A DNA stretch of 64,000 nt, taken from the NCBI GenBank assembly GCA_963693365.1, contig CAVNZM010000003.1, positions 8,432,001-8,496,000 on the forward strand, in the 5' to 3' direction. The translations under genes were made by a program, and so were the position numbers. A model generated the notes under the pieces. It had not been told where the DNA came from. It did no database searches and saw only the letters and a program-made list of their open reading frames with translations. Below are positions 42,851-51,814 of the stretch, in pieces. Source of the DNA: Amoebidium appalachense. Taxonomy: Eukaryota; Ichthyosporea. Each line of letters begins with the position of its first letter. Within the stretch, counting starts at the first letter, position 1.

Positions 42851-44279
42851 ATGGAGACAACCCAGAACATGGACATCAACAACAACATGCAGAGCGACAA
42901 CATCGACAGCATGGACACGGACGACAGTATGGAGGAGAACGCATCCCTTGAGGACACCATCCGCACCCTTCTGCTTGACCCCGAGCGCTCCCGCATCCGC
43001 TACTGGGCGCTCCTCTCCGACCACACCGACCTGCACGAGCGTGCCGCCACAGCCCTCGGCGACACCAAGCGATTTNNNNNNNNNNNNNNNNNNNNNNNNN
43101 NNNNNNNNNNNNNNNNNNNNNNNNNNNNNNNNNNNNNNNNNNNNNNNNNNNNNNNNNNNNNNNNNNNNNNNNNNNNNNNNNNNNNNNNNNNNNNNNNNNN
43201 NNNNNNNNNNNNNNNNNNNNNNNNNNNNNNNNNNNNNNNNNNNNNNNNNNNNNNNNNNNNNNNNNNNNNNNNNNNNNNNNNNNNNNNNNNNNNNNNNNNN
43301 NNNNNNNNNNNNNNNNNNNNNNNNNNNNNNNNNNNNNNNNNNNNNNNNNNNNNNNNNNNNNNNNNNNNNNNNNNNNNNNNNNNNNNNNNNNNNNNNNNNN
43401 NNNNNNNNNNNNNNNNNNNNNNNNNNNNNNNNNNNNNNNNNNNNNNNNNNNNNNNNNNNNNNNNNNNNNNNNNNNNNNNNNNNNNNNNNNNNNNNNNNNN
43501 NNNNNNNNNNNNNNNNNNNNNNNNNNNNNNNNNNNNNNNNNNNNNNNNNNNNNNNNNNNNNNNNNNNNNNNNNNNTGTGTGACGAGGTGTTTTGGCATGG
43601 TAATGTGGACATCATCAACCAAATGAAGGCCCGTGTTACGGAAACCACGGGCCTCATGGAAAAGAAGGGCTGTGACATCATTACCGTGGAGAGTTGTGAG
43701 CGCTATGTGATTCTCAGCAACGAGTCGCACCCGCTAAACCTAGAGGAGGGAGACCGACGATGGGCCTGTTTTGAGTCTTCAGCAGATAGAAAGGGGCAGT
43801 TTGCATACTTCGCCGAATTCAAGGAACGACACTCCAATCCATCTGTTCTCCAGGCGATTTTGGACGAACTGATGGCTGAAGTGGATGTCCCCCAACGGAT
43901 GCCAACCCCCCCAACAACCGAGCTTCGTTCACGGTTGACAGATCTCGGGCGGCCAGATGAACTGCAGTTTCTGCGCGACCTTGTGACGGGCGACAACGGA
44001 TGCGAGGAGTGGCCCCGAGCAGTCGATGGCCAACGCTTCACCAACAGCGACCTGTTCGACTACTTTCGTTTGTGGCACGAGCGGAACGCGACAGGGCGCA
44101 GTCAGAAACCAAGCCAAAAGCTGTTTGGTAGTGCGCTTCGTGCCATTTTGGGGAAACCAGTGGGAACGAAGGTCAATTCAGCGGCACGGTACTGTTATGT
44201 TTTGTCGTTTGAGCAGATTGGTTTGTCGAAAGATGTTTGTCAGGCTATGGAGCAAGACCTTCTCGGTTCACTTGCATAG
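42851..44279 (+). CDS. Second SF3 helicase paralogue, interrupted by an assembly gap
   Basis: The 5' part (42851-43075) encodes a Met/Asp/Asn-rich N-terminus and ASLEDTIRTLLLDPERSRIR. The 3' part (43576-44279) is plainly the C-terminal end of an SF3 helicase paralogous to the 35688 product: CDEVFWHG (Walker B region), MEKKGCDIITVESCERYVIL, SNESHPL (sensor-1 Asn), GDRRWACFES, then PSVLQAILDELMAE. The Walker A region is in the gap. The two ends are in different frames if the gap is taken literally, but 500 N is a placeholder length. It is also possible that two genes are joined here. Compared with the first copy it is diverged (D/E/W substitutions around the sensor), so the two may have different roles. 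Confidence 0.7.
43076..43575. other. Assembly gap, exactly 500 N
   Basis: Placeholder of unknown true length, inside the second helicase. Confidence 1.
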
Positions 44280-44512
44280 CCACGGGGATCTTACAACAAG
44301 TAGCAACCCAAACACACACCAAAATGGGTTTTTATTATAAATTACTTGCTTGGGCTGTTGGTTTACTTAGTGGTAGTCAGGTTGGGAGGTGGTAACTTGA
44401 ACTTACTTTTCGAAAAAAATAAAAAGGACAAAAATATTTCCAGTGTAAAAGCACCTACAACCCAACTACCTGACTACCCAGTAGCCAATCTCTCTTTTTT
44501 TTGGTGCAATAA

Positions 44513-45091
44513 ATGAATATGACAGATCATAGATGTACAACATGTAATAAAACTTTTGCAACAAAGCAGAACCTACAACGTCATGCAAAATTTCACACCG
44601 GTGAAAAACCATATCCGTGTACATGGCCTGGTTGTACGGTAAGGTGTACGCAACAAGTTGGTCTGGATGCACATATGACCATACACACCGGAATAAAGAA
44701 ATACGAGTGCAGTTACGAAGGGTGCAACTACAGGTCTCCACAATCTGGACGGCTTTTACGACACATACGAAGGCACACGGGTGAGCGCCCATACGCATGC
44801 AACCACGATGAGTGTGGCGCTTGCTTTTCATACAGGGATTCGCTTCTTAGGCACTTACGGGTGCACGATTCAAGACAACAGGTGGTATGTGGTGTCACTG
44901 GATGCGGGGCGATTCTCAAGAACTCCAACGCGCTTAAATTTCATAACCGCATCCATACAGGTCAGCTCTCCTACATATGCGCTGAGGAAGGGTGCTCAAA
45001 GGCCTTCTCATGGCGTAGTGGGCTGTGGCGACATCGAAAGGAGGTGCATAAACACAAACAACAAGATCAACCGGGCAACCAACTCGTGTGA
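44513..45091 (+). CDS. C2H2 zinc-finger protein, six fingers (TFIIIA-like layout)
   Basis: 192 residues from ATG 44513. Six fingers in series: CTTCNKTFATKQNLQRHAKF, CTWPGCTVRCTQQVGLDAHM, CSYEGCNYRSPQSGRLLRHI, CNHDECGACFSYRDSLLRHL, CGVTGCGAILKNSNALKFHN and CAEEGCSKAFSWRSGLWRHR. Two canonical TGEKPY/TGERPY linkers are present. The C-x4-C form of fingers 2-6 resembles TFIIIA/ZIC-type fingers. It should bind DNA in the nucleus. No TATAAAAG box upstream; 44280-44512 is AT-rich leader with an AATAAA-like run. An AATAAA lies 20 bp after the stop. Confidence 0.88.
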   Translation: MNMTDHRCTTCNKTFATKQNLQRHAKFHTGEKPYPCTWPGCTVRCTQQVGLDAHMTIHTGIKKYECSYEGCNYRSPQSGRLLRHIRRHTGERPYACNHDECGACFSYRDSLLRHLRVHDSRQQVVCGVTGCGAILKNSNALKFHNRIHTGQLSYICAEEGCSKAFSWRSGLWRHRKEVHKHKQQDQPGNQLV

Positions 45092-45145
45092 AGTCCGCCT
45101 GGTGCGGCCCAGGAATAAAAATTACAAACTTAACCCCCCCCCCCC

Positions 45146-45400
45146 CTACCACCTGTACACCAGGAGGCCGACCAGCAGCACGAGCAGCACCATGCATGCA
45201 AGCGCTATGCCCCTCCACATCGAAGCGCTCTTGAGCTGTGCATCATGGTCGTCCAATGAAGTGCCCATGTAGAGCATGAAGCGCGTGTTGTTGTCGATGG
45301 TCAGGTGGTACTCGTGCGGGTCGGCGGCAATGTCATCCCTGCGCACCCACGAGTTACTCGGGTTGTCAAATCTCAGGTTTGCAATGTTCGGAGAAGTCAT
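45146..45400 (-). CDS. Tail-anchored membrane protein
   Basis: 84 residues from ATG 45400 (an upstream ATG at 45457 is also in frame). A soluble N-terminal part (MTSPNIANLRFDNPSNSWVR, TIDNNTRFMLYMGTS) is followed by a C-terminal hydrophobic segment IALACMVLLVLLVGLLVYRW at the very end, which fits a tail anchor. It is divergent to the 45481 gene, with about 80 bp between starts. No family recognised. Confidence 0.6.
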   Translation of the reverse strand: MTSPNIANLRFDNPSNSWVRRDDIAADPHEYHLTIDNNTRFMLYMGTSLDDHDAQLKSASMWRGIALACMVLLVLLVGLLVYRW

Positions 45401-45480
45401 ACCTTCCGAAGAGATACTTTGGAGCGCCCCCTCCCCAGCAACTCGGGGAGCACACACAGAGATTATGCATCGCAGTGCTA

Positions 45481-46416
45481 ATGGAACCTAAAAACCGCTG
45501 GGACGACGTAGGGCGCGCCAAGACGGAGGACGCACTGACGAGGTACATGGACAGGGTGTGCTCGGGTGAGGATCCGGAAGGAACATGGTGGTTTCTTCGA
45601 TGGGGGGGGCTTCGGATGGCGGTTCCTGTAGTAATAGCAGGACCGCACATCGAACTTTGGAGTCTTCAAATCCAACACATAACGCGCATAAAGGCCTCGG
45701 ATTATGAGGTACCGTACAACTCCAACCCTCCCACTACCAACACAACCCGCAGCAGCCCACACATCTATGATATCTACAAGAGCGAGGATTATGAGAGTCC
45801 GGACAACCCTCACCCCGCTGCCGACACGACCCTTAGTCCCTACGTCTATGAAATCTACATTTTCAGCCAGCCCAGAACTGAGTTGTTTCCCTATGATAAT
45901 TTCTTCCATGAAAATTACAGCCGTCAAACCCCTCAATACATTATTAAACAGACCAGGGACGGTTGGGTCTTTTGGAATGCATACGGGAATCCCGACCTGG
46001 ACGAGGCCAAAAACACAGCGCCCGGTGTCTCGAGGAGGCCCTACTGGTTTATGCCCGAACTGCTCTTTGAGACCCTTGTCAAAGAACCGCCCCTGACCAA
46101 ACCTCGGACCCTGCTCGAGTCAGCCTACCGCGCCGGAGTGTCGCACGGCGCGCCCACCACCATGGCCCCGGGCGGCGCAACCACCGAGGACCTGAGCACA
46201 GCACTTGAAGATTGGGGTGAGCGCTGGCTTGACTATTTTTTCAAAGAGGTCGGCCACGTGGTGGAGGCAGCAGGGCTGCCGCTGCGCGAGGGTGTCTTTG
46301 ACAGAGCCTACGGGCGCAACCGCAACCAGGAGTTCGAGGGGGTGGGTGCGGACCTTGATGAGTGGAACGAGGGGACCCCCTGGAGCAACGCGGGAGATTT
46401 GGGACATGCCTTATAG
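45481..46416 (+). CDS. Unknown acidic protein
   Basis: 311 residues from ATG 45481 (the frame is open upstream, but the next start overlaps the divergent gene). Contains a tandemly diverged motif: DYEVPYNSNPPTTNTTRSSP-x-IYDIYK and DYESPDNPHPAADTTLSPYV-YEIYI, about 35 residues apart. A C-terminal part has repeated Trp/Gly (DWGERWLDYFFKEV, DEWNEGTPWSNAGDLG). Tyr-rich and acidic. No family recognised. The internal repeat is the only architectural clue. Confidence 0.65.
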   Translation: MEPKNRWDDVGRAKTEDALTRYMDRVCSGEDPEGTWWFLRWGGLRMAVPVVIAGPHIELWSLQIQHITRIKASDYEVPYNSNPPTTNTTRSSPHIYDIYKSEDYESPDNPHPAADTTLSPYVYEIYIFSQPRTELFPYDNFFHENYSRQTPQYIIKQTRDGWVFWNAYGNPDLDEAKNTAPGVSRRPYWFMPELLFETLVKEPPLTKPRTLLESAYRAGVSHGAPTTMAPGGATTEDLSTALEDWGERWLDYFFKEVGHVVEAAGLPLREGVFDRAYGRNRNQEFEGVGADLDEWNEGTPWSNAGDLGHAL

Positions 46417-46538
46417 CAAAAAATCTTAAACAGTTTCGGGGTGAATATATAATGTAAATCCAACGATCCAAATAATGGTTTTGCAACTTCACATCGGGGT
46501 GAATATACAATGTAAATCAAACAACAGAAATAAAAATA

Positions 46539-47086
46539 TCAATGTGCTTGGCGCTTTACTCGCACACTCTGTCGGAGCACCAGTCTCCGGTATTTTGGCA
46601 TGAACTCGTCTGCATACACGTACTTCCTTGCACGTCTGTGACCCCTCTTTTTGGACCGACCTCTTCGTTTTGACATGACGTTCACCCAAAAATTGTGGGC
46701 AACCTCTCCTAGTGAAACCATTTCCTCCTCTTGCACCCAGCCGCGCACAGGTTGCTGGTCCACGCACCCTCCTCGAGCTCGAGGGACACCTTGCGCCACC
46801 CTGATTCTGCGCGCTTGATCTCGCACGCCACCACAATGTCTCCCGGTCGCACACCTGCGGTCCACATGCTTGTGCAACAGCGCACGCTCAGCACCTCACA
46901 CTCCGATTCGGGCCCACGTACACACACACCGAAACACGCAAGCGCGCACTCGTGGTCATGCAGCGCCTCGAGAACTGGCACCTTGCGAATGAGTGTGCGC
47001 CGACGCAGGCGGGGACTCTGGAGGGTATAAAAGCGTGTGTCTGACACGGGGAGCTGCCAGTCTGCATCTGCACCAGAACCGACCAT
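46539..47086 (-). CDS. Possible basic protein in two overlapping frames
   Basis: One minus-strand frame from 47086 reads coding-like sequence (KVPVLEALHDHECALACFGV, GVRPGDIVVACEIKRAESGW) to a stop at 46709. The adjacent frame continues from about 46760 through MVSLGEVAHNFWVNVMSKRR (ATG 46721) and a strongly basic tail (GRSKKRGHRRARKYVYADEF) to 46539. A single shift near 46730-46770 would join them into about 180 residues with a basic, nucleic-acid-binding-like C-terminus. The proposed start overlaps the start of the plus-strand 47085 gene through a shared CATG, which counts against it. The 60-residue basic segment alone could be a separate small gene. Confidence 0.35.
47023..47035 (+). promoter_or_regulatory. 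TATA box of the 47085 gene
   Basis: GGGTATAAAAGCG, about 52 bp before ATG 47085. Confidence 0.7.
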
Positions 47087-47603
47087 GGCTTTTGAGCAGG
47101 ACCTGAAGCTATTTGTCAATCGGCTGTCGCTGCTTGTATCCAACATGACGTTCGACTCGAACGGCGCCGGGAGGGTGGCAAGCCGGCCGCTACAGCTCCA
47201 CGCAAGACTCGGCAAGGGCGACACGATGCTGTCGGACACGATGCTGCCGCTGCAGTCGGTGGAAACGTCGAACAGGACTGGACTCAACCACCTGGTGTTT
47301 TCGACGTGTCCACTGGAGGGGGCCGGGGATGCGGTGACCATCGACCTGGATTGGGGCAAGTCGTTTCGGCTGACCTGGGAGCGCTGGGACACCACGCTGT
47401 CGCTGCTGCCACCGAGGGATCCGACGGAGGAGGAGGGCATGAGCGAGGGACGAGCTGTCCCCATGGAGGCAAAGAGAAAACGAACAACCCTTCTGCGAAT
47501 CGACTTTTTGAAGGACTTCCTTTGGCATGACATGGGGTGCGACATTCTGTCGCTGCAGTTATATGAATCAGTACAGAAAAATAGGCGGCAGTGTAGAGAA
47601 TAA
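47085..47603 (+). CDS. Unknown element protein
   Basis: 172 residues, MAFEQDLKLFVNRLSLLVSN onward. Contains a middle strand-rich part (NHLVFSTCPLEGAGDAVTID, LDWGKSFRLTWERWDTTLSL), an acidic linker (PTEEEGMSEG) and a basic segment (EAKRKRTTLLRIDFLKDFLW). The KRKR stretch could be a nuclear localisation signal. No family recognised. The TATA box and start context match other element genes. Confidence 0.65.
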   Translation: MAFEQDLKLFVNRLSLLVSNMTFDSNGAGRVASRPLQLHARLGKGDTMLSDTMLPLQSVETSNRTGLNHLVFSTCPLEGAGDAVTIDLDWGKSFRLTWERWDTTLSLLPPRDPTEEEGMSEGRAVPMEAKRKRTTLLRIDFLKDFLWHDMGCDILSLQLYESVQKNRRQCRE

Positions 47604-47660
47604 TGCAGGTATCTCGCAGTGCGTGTGTGTGTGCGACTGCGCCCCGGATGGTGCAGCACG

Positions 47661-47670
47661 CGTATATAAG
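47661..47670 (+). promoter_or_regulatory. Orphan TATA box
   Basis: CGTATATAAG without a convincing gene behind it. A second one, GGTATAAAAATA, lies at about 47909. The only downstream frame (47805-47993, 62 codons) falls inside the GAGTA cluster and is not supported. Confidence 0.35.
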
Positions 47671-47759
47671 CAGGGCCACACCCAACGTGTCGTCCGAGCG
47701 CATGCTTGTGTGTGCGCACACAAATTTGTAAAAAAGCCAACGTTTTCCTTTGCCCTGAA

Positions 47760-48075
47760 TTCAAGTTACTCTGAGCATAAAATTAATGGTTTTTTATTTG
47801 TTTCATGAGTAACAATATCTTACTCAGGGTACTCATTCTGAGTAACACAGACAAGTTTCCCCCACTAGATGTTACTCACCCAAATATGGTAAAGGTTTCC
47901 TTTTTAGGTATAAAAATATGCAATTGTCATATAGTGAGTAGGATGAGTAGAATGAGTACGTACTCATCTACTGTGGGCTACGGGTATACCTAAATCTCAA
48001 TCCAAAAGGAAATTGGAACACCCGGGGGGAGACCAGATGAGTAGGTACTCAAGCTACTCATCCTACTCACCCCAT
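47760..48075. promoter_or_regulatory. Cluster of GAGTA/TACTC words
   Basis: At least thirteen TGAGTA(A/G/C) or its complement within about 310 bp, often as palindromic pairs (GAGTACGTACTC at 47954, GAGTAGGTACTC at 48040). The density and pairing suggest binding sites for a dimeric factor or an iteron-like origin. Function is inferred. Confidence 0.5.
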
Positions 48076-48079
48076 CACT

Positions 48080-48232
48080 GCCTATAGGCATGCCCCGTGT
48101 GCAGGGCACTGATTTCTGCCCTCTTCTGGTTGGTGCCAAGAGGCAGTGCCCTACACGTGTGGTGTCTAAACAGCCTATAGGCATGCTCTGTGTGCAGGGC
48201 ACTGATTTCTACCCTCTTCTGGTATTCTGAAA
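48080..48232 (-). repeat. Inverted 1.6 copies of the 92-bp repeat
   Basis: GCCTATAGGCATGCCCCGTG...CCTCTTCTGGTTGGTGCCAA...GCCTATAGGCATGCTCTGTG, the reverse complement of the array at 53315-54110 at roughly 90 percent identity. Confidence 0.9.
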
Positions 48233-48273
48233 TCACTCGCAAGTGTTATCCCTCATGATTGTATCAATCCGTT

Positions 48274-48616
48274 TCATGGAGTCTTAGCGGACTGGCCCAG
48301 CCGTATGAGACAGGCCCGTAGAAAGTCCTTTTGCTTCTTCAGCTTGTCGTTTTCCAGCTGCAGCTCTTGGTTCTCCACCACCAAATTCTTGTTCTCTTCG
48401 CACACCTTGTTGCGCTCCTCTTGCAGGCCCTTGATCACCTCCCGCTGGTTCTTGTTAATTGTGCGCAGCGCGTCGTTGTCCTTGTCCATGTCGTTGTTCA
48501 ACTCCCTCAGCTGCTGGATCAGCCCGTGCAGCCCCTCGTTGGCCTCCTTCAGCATCTTGTTGGTCTCTTGCAGCTGCTTGGTGCCAGTGCATCTTGGCGC
48601 TGTGTATCTGTTTCAT
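48274..48616 (-). CDS. Short coiled-coil protein with a likely N-terminal shift
   Basis: From ATG 48555, 93 residues form an almost continuous Leu/Asn-rich coiled coil (MLKEANEGLHGLIQQLRELN, EERNKVCEENKNLVVENQEL, LENDKLKKQKDFLRACLIRL). The heptads continue upstream in the same frame for 12 codons (GTKQLQETNK). A better start context, ATG 48616 (MDETDTQRQDAL), is one frame off, so a single-base shift near 48580 is likely. Such a parallel coiled coil would dimerise; there is no basic DNA-binding region, so it is not a bZIP. Upstream A-rich repeats resemble those before the 22536 coiled-coil gene. Confidence 0.55.
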
Positions 48617-48679
48617 CCATTGTGTCGTTTGCAGCCGGTTGGGCAGGAGGTGTTTAGTTTTTCTATCTTTCTATCCACG

Positions 48680-48900
48680 AAGCAAAGCAGTGTGAACAAA
48701 AAAAAACGTCCCTCTTATTTTTACGAAGCAAAAGTGTGACCCAAAAAAACCGTCCCTCTTACACAGTGCAAAATAAAGCAAAATCCTATGATGCGCAAAC
48801 ACACCGTGAACTAAAAAAACTCGCCACTGATTATTTACACGAAGTAAAGCAGTGTGAACAAAAAAAAGCGCCCCTTACACAATGCAAAATAAAACACACA
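48680..48900. repeat. Diverged tandem units with A-runs
   Basis: About four units of GAAGCAAAGCAGTGTGAACA followed by AAAAAAACGTCCCTCTTA in the leader of the minus-strand coiled-coil gene. Confidence 0.8.
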
Positions 48901-49575
48901 CACACACACACACCAAGCCATTTGTATCCAGCTCGGACCCCTTTTTGTGCGCACACTTCTGGTTGGTGTATAAGTATTGGATCCACGTGAGCGCGAGTTT
49001 CCTAAGTGCTGCTCAAAAAGTGACATGTTGTTCCCAGCAGACAGTGCACAGATTCGCTATCAGTTGACATCGTGCGCAATCTGTCAGCACCATGTGATTG
49101 TGTACTTTTCCTGACCAATTTTTGTATCCCTGATAGACAGAATAATGCTCGTAATTGTTGGGAAGCATATTCGTGTTTTTTTAGGAGTTGCTACATCAAA
49201 ATACATTGTGTTCAAACACTGATGGCCAAGTTGCAAAGATCGGATTACAATCCAATCTGTCAAAATGACAATTCTCAAGTCAAAACATGCTCTTGTTGAT
49301 CCAATCAGAATTCATCAATCAGTCAGCAGATTTGGTTGAGCCCCAACTTATCGGATACACCAAGATGCCTAAATGACAATTAGCCAATCAGATGTTCACG
49401 CGATCTCTAGATCCAATCAAGCGTTGCGGCTGGGGTATATCCAACCAATCTAATGCAATAAAGCATCTGATGCCAAAGCCGGGCACGGCATATTAAGCCC
49501 ATACTCTCTTCAATCCACACACCTTTTCCATGTTAGCTAGCTTCTCCCTTGGCACACAACGTACATCCAACTGTC
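48901..49575. promoter_or_regulatory. Intergenic region with CCAAT boxes
   Basis: No gene. CCAATCAG/CCAATCA/CCAATC boxes at about 49299, 49384, 49416 and 49445 precede the 49576 gene, with a CATATTAAG box about 90 bp before its ATG. Confidence 0.45.
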
Positions 49576-50292
49576 ATGAAAATGAGTTCTAAAGACATCA
49601 AAGATCTAGAAAGGCGCGCTGAAAAAATAGAGACAAGACTCAAGACTTTGGAGGAGGATGCAAAGGCCCTGCGGGACACCCAGGCCCGTTTCGCGCGCGC
49701 CCTTGCTAGGCACGCCCGCATGGCTTTAAGCAAGCGCACCACTACAGCAGCAACCGTGGCACCCCCAGCGCTGACCGTGGCACCCCCAGCGCTGACCGTG
49801 GCACCCCCTGTCCTGGCAGCGGCACCTGCACTTCGTGCTGGCGAGCATGGCAGCTCCTATCCCGTGGACTTGGGCCCCCTGCCCCTGCAGCGCTCACGTT
49901 TGCACATCACACAGGGGTCCAAGACACGGGAGAAACCACCAAGACAGCAGAAGAGGACACGAGAGGAAGTCAAAAGCTCTGGGTCGGAGGAGGAGCCTTA
50001 TTTCAACTGGAAGACTGTGTGGTCCAAGACACGGGAGAAACCACCAAGACAGCAGAAGAGGACACGAGAGGAAGTCAAAAGCTCTGGGTCGGCGGTACAG
50101 GAGGAAGTGCCTCCTTGGTTCAAGACCTTGATATGGGGACCTGAGGAGTTGTACTCGTCTTCTGAGGAGCACTCGTCTTCCGAGTCCAAGACCTTGACAC
50201 GGGGACAGCAGAAAAGGGCACGAGCCAGTGAAGCCAGCAGCTCTGGGGCGTCTTCCGAGTCTTCAGACGAAGATATCAAGGCCAGTACTTAA
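49576..50292 (+). CDS. Low-complexity protein with coiled coil and repeated basic-Ser blocks
   Basis: 238 residues from ATG 49576 (Met3 at 49582 is an alternative). The N-terminal coiled coil KDIKDLERRAEKIETRLKTL (about 5-50) is followed by three APPALTV-type repeats, then two nearly identical blocks SKTREKPPRQQKRTREEVKS with SGS (about 118 and 157), then a Ser/Glu-rich C-terminus (SSEEHSSSES, SSGASSESSDED). The block duplication is visible at DNA level (49919-49985 and 50027-50092). Probably nuclear or scaffold-like, and a good phosphorylation substrate. No family recognised. Confidence 0.65.
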   Translation: MKMSSKDIKDLERRAEKIETRLKTLEEDAKALRDTQARFARALARHARMALSKRTTTAATVAPPALTVAPPALTVAPPVLAAAPALRAGEHGSSYPVDLGPLPLQRSRLHITQGSKTREKPPRQQKRTREEVKSSGSEEEPYFNWKTVWSKTREKPPRQQKRTREEVKSSGSAVQEEVPPWFKTLIWGPEELYSSSEEHSSSESKTLTRGQQKRARASEASSSGASSESSDEDIKAST

Positions 50293-50296
50293 CATT

Positions 50297-51412
50297 GAGT
50301 GTACTTAGGGTGGGGCTGTGCAGAGTGTACTTAGGGTGGTGCAGAGTGTACTTAGGGTGGGGCTGTGCAGAGTGTACTTAGGGTGGTGCAGAGTGTACTT
50401 AGGGTGGGGCTGTGCAGAGTGTACTTAGGGTGGTGCAGAGTGTACTTAGGGTGGGGCTGTGCAGAGTGTACTTAGGGCTGTGCAGAGGTGTACTTAGGGT
50501 GGTGCAGAGGTGTACTTAGGGCTGTGCAGAGGTGTACTTAGGGTGGGGCTGTGCAGAGTGTACTTAGGGTGGTGCAGAGTGTACTTAGGGTGGGGCTGTG
50601 CAGAGTGTACTTAGGGCTGTGCAGAGGTGTACTTAGGGTGGTGCAGAGGTGTACTTAGGGCTGTGCAGAGGTGTACTTAGGGTGGGGCTGTGCAGAGTGC
50701 ACTTAGGGTGGTGCAGAGTGTACTTAGGGTGGTGCAGAGGTCTACTTAGGGTGGTGCAGAGGTGTACTTAGGGTGGTGCAGACGTGTACTTAGGGTGGTG
50801 CAGAGGTCTACTTAGGGTGGTGCAGACGTGTACTTAGGGTGGTGCAGAGGTCTACTTAGGGTGGTGCAGAGGTCTACTTAGGGTGGGGCTGTGCAGAGTG
50901 TACTTAGGGCTGTGCAGAGGTGTACTTAGGGCTGTGCAGACGTGTACTTAGGGTGGTGCAGAGTGTACTTAGGGTGGGGCTGTGCAGAGTGTACTTAGGG
51001 CTGTGCAGAGGTGTACTTAGGGCTGTGCAGACGTGTACTTAGGGTGGTGCAGAGGTGTACTTAGGGTGGTGCAGAGGTGTACTTAGGGTGGTGCAGAGGT
51101 GTACTTAGGGTGGGGCTGTGCAGAGTGTACTTAGGGTGGGGCTGTGCAGAGTGTACTTAGGGCTGTGCAGAGGTGTACTTAGGGCTGTGCAGACGTGTAC
51201 TTAGGGTGGTGCAGAGGTCTACTTAGGGTGGTGCAGACGTGTACTTAGGGTGGTGCAGACGTGTACTTAGGGTGGTGCAGACGTGTACTTAGGGTGGTGC
51301 AGAGGTCTACTTAGGGTGGGGCTGTGCACCACAGTGTACTTAGGGTGGTGCAGAGTGTACTTAGGGTGGTGCAGACGTGTACTTAGGGTGGTGCAGACGT
51401 GTACTTAGGTGG
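50297..51412. repeat. TTAGGG-bearing minisatellite, 1.1 kb
   Basis: Roughly fifty units of 20-27 bp, mixing GTACTTAGGGTGGTGCAGAG, GTACTTAGGGTGGGGCTGTG and GTACTTAGGGCTGTGCAGAG. Every unit contains TTAGGG. No coding content. Confidence 0.95.
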
Positions 51413-51814
51413 GTGTCTTGTGGTGAAAGTAGAGTTTATGGCATACAGGCAGATGTGTGCTTTAAGCCTTAGGGAACTGTGGGCAGACATGTCAACACTT
51501 GGGCCTATGGGTAGACGTGTACACACTTAGTGTATTTGTTTGTGTCTCTCATGGTTATTTTATAGCATGAAGCACTGCAAAAAATGGTGTATGTTTCCGT
51601 GGTCCACGTACACAGAATCCTTTAATATGAACACAAGTGATTGTATAGAAAAAGAGTAAGTACGTACATGATAGTCTAGTCAGATTACAAAGAACAAATC
51701 AACTTGGACCGAGTATATTCAAATACAAACTAAAAGAGAAAAGAAACAAATAAATCAAGACCGATCAATTCAAATACAAATCAAAAGAGAATGCCACTTA
51801 GTCGACCAATCAAA
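51413..51814. other. Spacer after the TTAGGG array
   Basis: Decayed array edge to about 51530, then AT-rich sequence with a duplicated AATTCAAATACAAATCAAAAG-type word (51720 and 51765). No gene seen. Confidence 0.5.

Noticed and set aside
46709-47764. 351-codon minus-strand frame
   Set aside because: Its upstream two-thirds is antisense to the 47085 gene, which has a TATA box and a good start; only the part below 47086 was kept, with low confidence.
50297-51412. Possible true telomere or internal telomeric sequence
   Set aside because: TTAGGG is not in uninterrupted tandem; it is one part of a 20-27 bp minisatellite unit.
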